Shown: positions 56,385 through 64,000 of the stretch, one piece after another
How positions within the stretch are numbered: position 1 is the first letter of the stretch
Layout of the letters: each line of letters opens with the position of its first letter
NCBI GenBank assembly: GCA_003415625.1
Contig: PYIU01000003.1
Coordinates: 1,674,001-1,738,000 of the forward strand
Length of the DNA stretch: 64,000 bases
Direction of reading: 5' to 3'
Origin: Aquanectria penicillioides
Taxonomy: Eukaryota; Ascomycota; Sordariomycetes; Hypocreales; Nectriaceae
Made by a program: the position numbers and the translations under genes
Notes under the pieces: model-generated
The model's input: the letters and a program-made list of their open reading frames with translations, nothing else
Databases searched by the model: none
What the model was told of the DNA's origin: nothing

Positions 56385-56482
56385 GTCCTTCGGACAGGTC
56401 AAAATATTGAAACGATACAGAGAAGATTAGCATGGCCCCTGCATTAAGGATGACACAATCATAAAGGAGATGCTACTCGTTT
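56385..56482 (+). ncRNA. U6 spliceosomal snRNA
   Basis: Catalytic snRNA of the spliceosome, transcribed by RNA polymerase III. The 5' end is a short hairpin (GTCCTTCGGAC). The invariant ACAGAGA box is at 56417-56423, the AGC triad at 56429-56431, and the internal stem-loop segment CATGGCCCCTGC...AAGGATGACAC follows. A T10 run at 56480-56489 is the polymerase III terminator. The length of about 98 nt fits. No intron interrupts it. The segment after GACAC (AATCATAAAGGAGATGCTACTCG) differs from the 3' end I would expect, so this may be a diverged copy. The upstream TATA and downstream B block suggest it is expressed. Confidence 0.9.
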
Positions 56483-56489
56483 TTTTTTT
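56480..56489 (+). terminator. RNA polymerase III T-run terminator
   Basis: Ten consecutive T at the end of U6, followed by a second T6 run at 56491-56496. Confidence 0.85.
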
Positions 56490-57231
56490 CTTTTTTCTAA
56501 AAATTTCCAGATCTTTTTCCGGGTTGTGCTCGCTCCTGAGGCCATCGCCACGGTAGCCTCTCGACGATGTGGCAACCCCACACATGGCGTAGGGGTTACG
56601 CCCGAAACTTCTGCTTATGATGACTGTGGTTCGAATCCAGCCCTTTTTCTTTGCTCCTTGAGGATAGGAAAGTAGAGGAAGAGTGAGCATCATCGTGCAG
56701 ATCACCTATTCGGACTAACATGTCCATGAGAGAGACATTTTTTATCTCAATAGACCTAACATGCAACACGCAGAAGGGAAAAAGAGATGACGAAAACCCC
56801 CCGATAATGACACCTAACTTAAAGATTATTTTCTTACTACAAGACAAGCGTGAATTTCAATGTGTTTGATATCCCCGACGTTTCATGTGCTAATTTACTC
56901 ATCTCATTTGATGCCAAACCACCAGCCAACCAAGCGAGCTGGCTTGTGTCGATGGTGCTAAATGCACTTAGCGGGGGGCCTATTCGGTGGTGGTGAAAAT
57001 TGCGGGTCGTTTCGTCGCTGTGTTTGAAAGAAGTTGCGCCTCAGCATCCGCCTCTTGTCGTGTCATCACTCCCAAGAAAAGATCCGTGTCGACAACAAAA
57101 GCATCGCGATTTCCTATTTTGAACTTGGCATATAGAGAGCGTAGAATCTTCCGGTCTGGGCTGGGGTGGCAGGCACGTTGAGCGATCTCGAAATCTGTTA
57201 AGGCTACAACCCTATACCAGATTCACCCTCC
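56490..57231. other. intergenic between U6 and neurochondrin
   Basis: Holds the B block and the neurochondrin promoter. No other feature is recognised. Confidence 0.5.
56628..56638 (+). promoter_or_regulatory. extragenic B block downstream of U6
   Basis: GGTTCGAATCC is a perfect TFIIIC B-box consensus, 139 bp past the T-run and at about +244 from the U6 start. The flanks do not form a T-arm stem (TGTGG against CCAGC), so it is not part of a tRNA gene. The layout mirrors yeast SNR6. Confidence 0.7.
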
Positions 57232-59251
57232 ATGGAAGACTCAATCCCCAAAGCAGAGCCGCAAGGCGATGCCTCGCAGTCAGACAACCCGGCAGATATT
57301 GCGAAGCTACAGATGCTTCTCCGAGCCAAAGATGATACGCAAAGATTCGTCGGGTTGGCACTTCTCAAATCCACGCTGGATAATTCAGAGGAATCGCGAC
57401 AAGACGACCAGACGGTTCAAAGCCTCTGGGCGGGCCTTTCGGCAAAGTTTCTTGATCGATTACTACGGACTGGTTCTAAGCCGTCAAAAGAGAATGCAAA
57501 GGAGATGCTTGACTTGGCCGTGTCTGTCTTGCATACGTTTGCCATTTTGCTCCCTGATCGTGCAGGCAGCGACGACAAGTTCCTCGGCCGCATCCCTGGC
57601 CTCATCAATGCTGTTCTCTATAGGTATGGTACTGAGCGCCGAATACTCTAGACAGGACTCTAATGACTGTAAACAGCTCGGATGAAACTACAACAATGAT
57701 CTTGCAACTCCTCCATACACTAGTTAGTTCGCAGGATGGTGCAAAAACCTTCGTTAAAGTCGACGACATTAGCTCTCTAACTGAGATTGCGCCTTCTCAC
57801 GCCCCCGTACTCGACGTCCTCACTTTCGCATGGCTAAATGCCATGACCATTACAGATGAACTACCTACACTAAAAACCCAAATTAATACAGCTATGCAGA
57901 GCTTGGTATCCTCCTTCACCGGCACTGATGCTGTCACTCTGCTCGAGTTTCTTGGTTTCTTTCTTCGCAACGCGAACTCAATCGTAAGTGATCCGAATGC
58001 TAGACGGGGTAAATAACTTACATGGGGATGCAGATTATGCCTCGTCAGCCCAAGTGGCTTAAGGGTGCTGTTCATTTTATTCAGAATCTTGTCACTAGTC
58101 GTCCCACACCTGAGGCACGCGCAGCCTATACCAACGCTGCTGCATCTCTCTTGCAGACTTACCAATCCGAGGTTCCGAAACTGCTATTCACAGACGGGAA
58201 GAAGGAAGAAAAGCCATTCTGCTACTTGTTTGTCAACCTCCTTCTCATCGACATCCGGTCATCTACACCGACTCTCTTGGAACAACTTAATAAACCCGGG
58301 TATCCCAAGGTATCTCGCAGACTGGGATCAGCCTTTGATATCATCGCCATTTTCATAGGATATCTTATTCAGTCTCTCGATGATGAATCTTCGGACTCTT
58401 TCATCATGTCTCCAGACAATCTCATTAAGCTGCGGAAGGGCTTTTCCGAGACCATGTCAGTTACCATCGAGTACTTGCGTGACCGATGGGACGCTTCTGT
58501 CGCAGGCGCAATGGGTCTGCATCCAGATGCCCGTGTGGGCACCACGGAAACATCTATAGGGAAGCACCACACGCTGGCCTGGGACTCGATGAAAGACAAC
58601 GCAGATGAGGACATGTTCATTCTCGCTGCTGTGCGAGCACTGGCCATCTGGCTGCGAGAGGATGACAACGATACACTTCGCAAGGAGGCGACTGGACTTA
58701 TGGATATGTTCATGGATCTCTACAAGACTAGCTCCCAGGAGAAACTTGACTTCAGATCCCCGATTCTTGTGGCTTTGGAAGGCTTAATCACCTTGAGGAA
58801 GGGTCGAGAATCATTCCTTGCCAACAACGGCTGGCAAGTCCTCTCCAACGATCTCACCTCAATATTCCAAAACAACTCGCTCAATAGCCTCGGAGACGAT
58901 GCCACTCGGGCCACCGACATTGTGCGTGTCCTGCTCCCTGTTGTAGAAGAAGAGACAGGCGGTGTCTCGGAGGCTTGGATGGACCTCATTACCGCCGTCG
59001 CCTCATGGGACATCAGCGGCCAGAATCAGCCGTCGTTACCGGCCCAAGAAGCCTTGCTTGCTGCCTTGCAGCTCTCATGCGCGGTCCTCGTAAGCGCGAA
59101 CAAAGGAATGAGGCAAAGGTATAAGCACTCCACGGGGGCGATCAACGGCATTGCAGCCCAACTAGCCCAGCATGTTGAACCAAGCGGTCCATTGGGAGAA
59201 ATGCTGGAGGATGTTCTTGCCACTCTGGACGGCTTGTCCCGAGAAGGATGA
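57232..59251 (+). CDS. neurochondrin family protein
   Basis: Exons 57232-57623, 57677-57983 and 58034-59251 give 638 residues, all in phase. The protein is almost entirely alpha-helical and ARM/HEAT-like, starting with an acidic MEDSIPKAEPQGDASQSDNP tail. Family-typical stretches are AKLQMLLRAKDDTQRFVGLA, LLKSTLDNSEE and FLGRIPGLINAVLY near the start, and GKKEEKPFCYLFVNLLLIDI and LVALEGLITLRKGRESFLA-type repeats later. The cellular role in fungi is poorly defined. Animal neurochondrin binds signalling and SMN proteins. No transmembrane segment or catalytic motif is present. The family call rests on overall pattern recognition. Confidence 0.75.
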
Positions 59252-59769
59252 AAGGAGACAATGGCATGTAGGATTTACGAGAGGATTCATCCTTGCGTGG
59301 CACACGAGGTGGAGACTTGTTTCCTAAGGAGAGGAGTGATGGGTGCCCCTAAAAAGCAGTGACCTGCATGGACGTGTCAGTGGCTTATTCAGCGTGACGA
59401 TACACGATTTTCATGTCGTCAGTGTGATCCAAATTCGCCTTGAAAGACGGGATGAGATAGGTTAGGCTGGTGAGGGGTAGGCGGCGCGCTCGGCGAAGGA
59501 AATGTGGTCATCCGTATTCCAGTTGGGCCTGGATCTCAACACTGACAAGCAAATAGCCGACAGCCAGGATCAAATAAAACAAAACCTCACGAAATCTACC
59601 ATTCATTGCTCCGTGTGGCCCCTGTCGTTTCAAGTGATCGAGGTTGGCCGGCAACGTCATAGTTGGCTGACCCAACAGGTGATATATGAACAGCCTGAAG
59701 GCCTCGATAAATAGCCTCACCCATCTCACCAGGCTCATCCGCTCAACTTCCTCCCAAACCTTTAGAATC
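59252..59769. other. intergenic and possible N-terminal extension of the oxidoreductase
   Basis: 518 bp. The frame of the downstream gene is open from an in-frame ATG at 59686, which would add a 28-residue Ser/Arg-rich segment (see findings). Confidence 0.45.
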
Positions 59770-61205
59770 ATGGCTACTGAACACTACGACGTCCTCATAA
59801 TCGGCTCCGGCCAGGCTGGCAACCCCGTTGCCAAAGCGTTCGCCAACGCCGGCCGGAAGACGGCTGTGGTTGAGCGCACAGCCCTCGGTGGTACCTGCGT
59901 CAACGTTGGGTGCACACCGACAAAGACCATGATTGCGTCGGGCCGTGCGGCGTATATCGCTCGCAGGGCCACCGACTACGGCGTGACGACGGGCAACGGA
60001 CCTATCGCTGTCGATATGGCCCGGGTACGAGAGCGGAAGAGGGACATTGTCAAGCAGTGGAACAGCGGGAGCGTGAGAGGGCTCAACGGCGCGGGGGTTG
60101 AGATCTTGATGGGCGAAGCAAGCTTCGTGGGTGATCGAAAAGTGAAAGTAGCTTTGAATGGAGGCGGGGAGAAGGAAGTGAGTGCCGAAACTGTGTTTCT
60201 GAACGTTGGTGAGAGGGCATCTCGACCAGATATACCAGGGCTGAACGACGTTGACCCAGCGCGGGTTTTGGATTCAACCTCCATCATGGAACTGGACGAA
60301 GTCCCGAGACACCTGGTAGTTCTAGGCGGAGGTTATATTGGGCTGGAGTTTGGACAACTATTCCGTCGATTGGGAGCTGAAGTGACCATCATACAACGGG
60401 CCGCGCAGTTGGTGCCGCGAGAGGACAAGGATGTTGCAGAATGCCTGTTCGACATCCTCCAAGAAGATGGCATTACGATCCACCTCTCCAGCGCCGTGAA
60501 ATCCATCTCAAAAATTCAAGGGGCCATGTCATTTTCAGTTAATATTGAGGGCTCGTCATACAGAGCCGAGGTGGCTGGTTCTCACCTCTTGGTGGCGACG
60601 GGCCGAGTACCAAACACGGATGGATTGAATCTACCTGCTGTTGGTATTGAAACGACGCCCAAGGGCCACATCATCGTCGACGGAAAGCTCCAGACCACAG
60701 CACCAGGGGTATATGCCTTAGGTGATGCGCATGGTGGTCCTGCATTCACTCATATGTCCTACGATGATTTCCGCATCATTCGCACCAATTTCCTCTCAGA
60801 CCACACGCCATCTACAACACCTCCCATGGGGTCGACCACGGCTTCATCCTCTCGAGTTGCTACACCATACTGCATGTACACCGATCCGCAGCTGGCCCAT
60901 GTTGGGTTGCACGCTGGAGACCTCGAAGACAGCGGACGAGAGGTGAAGATTGCCAAGATGCCGATGAGTTACGTCGCAAGGGCACTCGAGACAGCCGAGC
61001 CACGAGGTATGATGAAGGCAACGATAGATGCCAAGACGGGCGAGATCTTGGGGTTCACATGTCTGGGAATGGAGGGGGTGAGATCATGTCTATTGTACAG
61101 ACGGCTATGATGGGCGGGTTGAAGTGGTGGGATTTGGAGGCCGCCGTATTTGCGCACCCAACCTTAGCGGAGAGTTTGAACAACCTATGGGGACACCTGG
61201 AATAA
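59770..61205 (+). CDS. class I pyridine nucleotide-disulfide oxidoreductase, mercuric-reductase-like (frame broken once)
   Basis: FAD- and NAD(P)H-dependent oxidoreductase. The N-terminal FAD fold shows VLIIGSGQAGNPVAKAF, then the redox pair GGTCVNVGCTPTK. The second Rossmann fold is VVLGGGYIGLEFGQLF, followed by ATGRVPNTDGL and GVYALGDAHGGPA. The dimerisation domain has YTDPQLAHVGL. Near the end the frame shifts at a G5 run (61074-61078). Adding one G gives GGEIMSIVQTAMMGGLKWW and the catalytic HPTLAE near the C-terminus, 478 residues in all. As read, the protein ends prematurely and lacks the catalytic His-Glu pair. There is no C-terminal vicinal Cys pair and no N-terminal metal domain, so true mercuric reductase activity is unlikely. 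The substrate is unknown. Confidence 0.85.
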
Positions 61206-61245
61206 TTTGATCGAGCTGTTTCCACCTTCGGAATATAAATTAAAT

Positions 61246-61863
61246 TTAAAACGTTTCCACGGGCTCTGACTGAGATTGCGTGTCCCTGTCGCTGGTGGCA
61301 GCTTCGACCTTCTTTCCTGCCGCGGCCTCCGCCTTGGCTCTTCGCTTCCGCGCTCGACGAACTTCAATTTCGAGGTTGAGCATCTCGGCATTGACAGTGA
61401 CAAGCCTGGGAATGATTTCTTCTACCGCCTGAATCGACTGCGTTTGGGCGTTGCGTAGAGGCATGGGAGCAAAGAGCCCGAACCAGTGCAGAGGATTCCT
61501 GTTCTGCTTTTTCAGTGCTGTGCTTTTGACGTCTTCCTTTTTGCCCTCCTCCCCATCCCCCTTCACGGACCCATCTTGATCCTTGGGTTCGACCTCGTCA
61601 AGTTGTTCATTAGGAGCGTCGATCACAGAAAAGTTTGGTAATTGTTTGTCGTCCAGCTCAATAGCCAAGCAACGCGTAGCCTGCATCCGCTCATCATAGT
61701 GGTCCTGGCCATACCTCATGCCCCTCTCGCCAGAGAAGTTTGCTCGCGCAATACCCTGGAAGATGCCTGTTTGGAGCTGGGATAGGCTATTCCGAAGGGC
61801 CGTGTAGTCGTCTAGCAGACCCAAATAGCGTTCTAGGAGCTCGTCAATGTGTTGCTGTTCCAT
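61246..61863 (-). CDS. VMA22: V-ATPase assembly factor Vma22 (CCDC115-like)
   Basis: Endoplasmic-reticulum assembly factor for the V0 sector of the vacuolar ATPase, working with Vma12 and Vma21. Single exon, 205 residues from MEQQHIDELLERYLGLLDDY. An ATG five codons earlier is also in frame. The N-terminal coiled coil continues through LQTGIFQGIARANFS, then RYGQDHYDERMQA. After an acidic linker comes the family signature NPLHWFGLFAPMPLRNAQT, matching the DPLKWFG...LRQAQ block of human CCDC115. A second coiled coil follows and a Lys/Ala/Glu-rich tail. Its stop lies 40 bp from the stop of the convergent oxidoreductase gene, so the transcripts must overlap. Confidence 0.85.
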   Translation of the reverse strand: MEQQHIDELLERYLGLLDDYTALRNSLSQLQTGIFQGIARANFSGERGMRYGQDHYDERMQATRCLAIELDDKQLPNFSVIDAPNEQLDEVEPKDQDGSVKGDGEEGKKEDVKSTALKKQNRNPLHWFGLFAPMPLRNAQTQSIQAVEEIIPRLVTVNAEMLNLEIEVRRARKRRAKAEAAAGKKVEAATSDRDTQSQSEPVETF

Positions 61864-62240
61864 TGTGATCCCTGTCAAGTTGGGTGTGATGAGCTCCTAC
61901 TAATGCTATGTTTAAAGCACAATAATGGAGAAGCAGGCTAACACCGTGTTCTAGGGTTGTAGCCCAAGAGGTAGTGCCTAAAACATCGTAGTATTGGGGA
62001 GATATTTGCGAGTTGAAGTCGGGATGAAATGGCCAGGAAGGAGTGGGCATAGGTGTCGAAGTGTAGATGCCTACGTAGTTGCATCAATACGGTTTAGCGC
62101 ATCTGCTGCTTTGATGCCTGCCCCAGTATAAGGTAGCCTGGCCAGTGACAATGACAAGAACATATGCCATACCAAGGTTCAAGAAAATCCAATGTGGAGA
62201 GGAGCATCAATGTCAATTCATACAGGATCTTGGAATCGCA
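61864..62240. other. intergenic between VMA22 and the MFS gene
   Basis: 377 bp holding the VMA22 promoter and the 3' end of the MFS gene. Nothing specific seen. Confidence 0.5.
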
Positions 62241-63799
62241 CTATGATCTAGACCCAGCGCTAAATTTGATGCCCAGAGGGCCACCAGTCCATATCAACTG
62301 TGGAATCGCCGATACGAAGGTCAAAATGCCTAGACTCCATCCAACAGTTCCCCATCCTGCACTATCTCGAATCAAGCCACCCATGATCGGCCCTAACATC
62401 GTGCCACCAGAAAAGGCCATGTTATATAGCCCATAGGCTTGTGCGACAGGCACGTCGCCGGACTCGTCTGCATCACTCTGGACCGCCCAGTTGATCTCGG
62501 CCATCAAGGGCCCAAAGACGCATGCAATGGCAAGACCAACGCCGGTAAGTAACCCGCAGAGCATGACGATATGCCTTATGGAGTCCTCGGATACGAATCG
62601 TAGGCATATGAGGAACGGTGTGGCAAAGAAGAAGCCGAACGTGGCCAGCCACTTGGGTCCGTAACGGTCGCCAACTACTCCGATGAGAGGGCTCAAGAAT
62701 GAGGGCAGAACAGCAGGCAAGAAGATGAGGCCACCACCGACAGAGTTCCAACCAAACGTTTCAGAAACATGCAATGGGAGGGTGCTGTCGAAAGAAGTCA
62801 TGATGACCGCGTGGATCAGGGTTCCCCAGAGTGCGGCCAAGAAGCGCGGTTTCTTAAGAAGCTTAATCAAGGTTCCTATGGGATCATGACGACGAGATGT
62901 TTGTTTTGATGGTCCATTATTCTCCGGCGGAGAATCCGTTCCATCTTCCAGGGACTGAGGTAACGTCGTCAGGGTGTTCTCGGGATCTGAGGACGGTAAT
63001 GTCGCAGGTTGGTCAAGCCATCGTTTGGCCTCCTTGACTTCGATGATGGAGAGCCGCAGTACAATATCCACCGCCAAGAGCCCGAAACACATGGCGAATA
63101 CCGGATAATAACCCCCTTTTGCGTACACGACACCGCCAAGAAGCGGTGCTGTCAAAATCCCGAGACTCGCCGACATGCCAATCCATCCAGTAGCCATGCC
63201 CACGTCGTTTGGATCAACTGAATCGATGACCAGAGCCAGACCGACGGTCCAGGTCAACGATGCTGAAATGCCTTGAAGAGCCCTTCCGATCATAAACATT
63301 GCGAGACTGTTGCTCAAGCATAGAACTATAGTGGCGGCCGCTAAACTAACCAAGCCAGTGAGCATGGGGATCTTGCGGTTCTGATACCGGTCGGCAACAT
63401 AGCCCCATAACGCTACGGTCCACAATGATGAGCAATTGACAACGGATGTTGGGCAGACTTGGAGGAAACACGTACGCGAAAATGCCAGGAGAGAAGCCCC
63501 ATAGACAGCAAGTGATATTGAAATCCAGTATTGCACTCTATCTGGATCAATGCCAACCCGCGCCTGGAGCGAGAACGGCATGACGGGCACTATGACGCCA
63601 TAAAGAAAATGTCCTATGGCGCTGTGTTAGTCTTTGGCTACCCGGGCGGGTAAGCTGTGAAGAGATGGGAGAACCTATGACCAGGTGGAATTACAGTGAA
63701 GCATGCAAAGGAGCAAGTGGTAACTATGAGCCCAGCCGAGGACCGCAACTTTAGCAAAACTGGTGGTTTGCCGTGCCAGAGCGACTTGACGACGGCCAT
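62241..63799 (-). CDS. major facilitator superfamily transporter (DHA1-like)
   Basis: Exons 63799-63682, 63613-63476 and 63412-62241 give 475 residues in phase. Intron 1 uses an atypical GTCATA donor. Intron 2 has GTACGT and CGTAG ends. About 12 membrane helices are visible, with a long cytoplasmic loop between helices 6 and 7 (SSDPENTLTTLPQSLEDG region). The signature loop after helix 2 reads PLWGYVADRYQNRKIP, and helix 4 has GRALQGISASLTWTVGLAL. The second half shows GVVGDRYGPKWLATFG and GLYNMAFSGGTMLGP. This resembles vesicular-amine/multidrug DHA1 transporters. The substrate cannot be read from sequence. The protein is complete, with no adjacent biosynthetic genes to suggest export of a metabolite. 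Confidence 0.88.
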
Positions 63800-64000
63800 G
63801 GCAGAATTTCGGGGTGTGAACTCTTCGCTCTGAACTTCAAAGGTGGAGGGGAAGGTTGCCCAGAGAGCAAAGATGTGACGAAACAAGAGTTGTGACTGGT
63901 TTTATTTTCTGTCTTCTCTCATGTATGACCCCCTCCGCCCTTCGCTTGATGACATCTTTTTTTTTCCGGCTGAACAAAAAGAGTGGTGGGTGTGGAGTTT

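Noticed and set aside
56594..56645. tRNA gene suggested by GGTTCGAATCC
   Set aside because: The bases flanking the putative T-loop do not pair, and no D-arm or acceptor stem can be drawn. It is better explained as the U6 B block.
61079..61101. A 23-nt micro-intron (GTGAG...ACAG) that would restore the oxidoreductase frame. A 23-nt GTGAGC...CCAG segment likewise exists in the rhodopsin pseudogene
   Set aside because: 23 nt is far below normal fungal intron length, there is no branch site, and it would remove the GEIMSIVQT segment expected in the family. A missing G in a G run is simpler.

Overview
The window is 64 kb of a filamentous ascomycete nuclear genome. Introns are short (about 45-100 bp) with GT..AG ends and CTAAC/CTGAC-like branch sites. 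The genes are typical of Sordariomycetes (Pop3, Sin1, a very large USP-type deubiquitinase, a Cdc4-like F-box/WD40 protein, Vma22, neurochondrin). AC-, CT- and TACC-rich intergenic repeats and one Fot1/pogo transposon are also present. The intergenic motifs look Hypocreales-like to me, but I cannot name a species from sequence alone.

Layout. 1-3.4 kb: two minus-strand genes, a disordered hypothetical protein and RNase P/MRP subunit Pop3. 6.05-14.3 kb: one plus-strand gene for a 2,629-residue ubiquitin hydrolase. 14.3-18.65 kb: a gene-free block full of microsatellites. 18.65-20.3 kb: a conserved gene broken by about eight single-base indels. 20.6-24.8 kb: a PRCC-domain protein and the TORC2 subunit Sin1, divergently transcribed from a 367-bp promoter. 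25.1-29.5 kb: a degenerate island holding an internally deleted kinase-like remnant, a frameshifted fungal-rhodopsin pseudogene and a complete 1,857-bp Fot1-type element with inverted repeats and a TA duplication. 32.2-36.3 kb: a small GPI-anchored Ser/Ala-rich protein, an NFKBIL1-like protein and a multi-C2H2 protein. 37.5-39.05 kb: a ZIP9-type metal transporter. 39-43.9 kb: gene-free, with the long leader of the next gene. 43.9-52 kb: F-box/WD40 protein, pyruvate dehydrogenase E1 alpha and DNA ligase I, all on plus. 52.3-55.4 kb: a CLC chloride transporter on minus. 56.4 kb: a U6 snRNA gene with a downstream B block. 57.2-63.8 kb: neurochondrin, an FAD/NAD(P) disulfide oxidoreductase, Vma22 and an MFS transporter.

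The genes are mostly independent housekeeping functions (ubiquitin turnover, TORC2 signalling, DNA replication, central carbon metabolism, ion homeostasis, RNA processing), not a cluster. Sin1 and PRCC share a promoter region. Vma22 and the CLC transporter both relate to endomembrane acidification but are not adjacent.

One pattern recurs. Four otherwise conserved genes (POP3, PRCC, the ZIP transporter, the oxidoreductase) each lack exactly one base at a short homopolymer, while more than 20 kb of other coding sequence is intact. This looks like residual base-calling error, but it affects any automatic annotation. No clearly novel multi-gene system was found. The items most worth following are the yeast-like split promoter of U6, the Glu-to-Gln change at the proton-glutamate position of the CLC transporter, and the indel-riddled gene at 18.65-20.3 kb.
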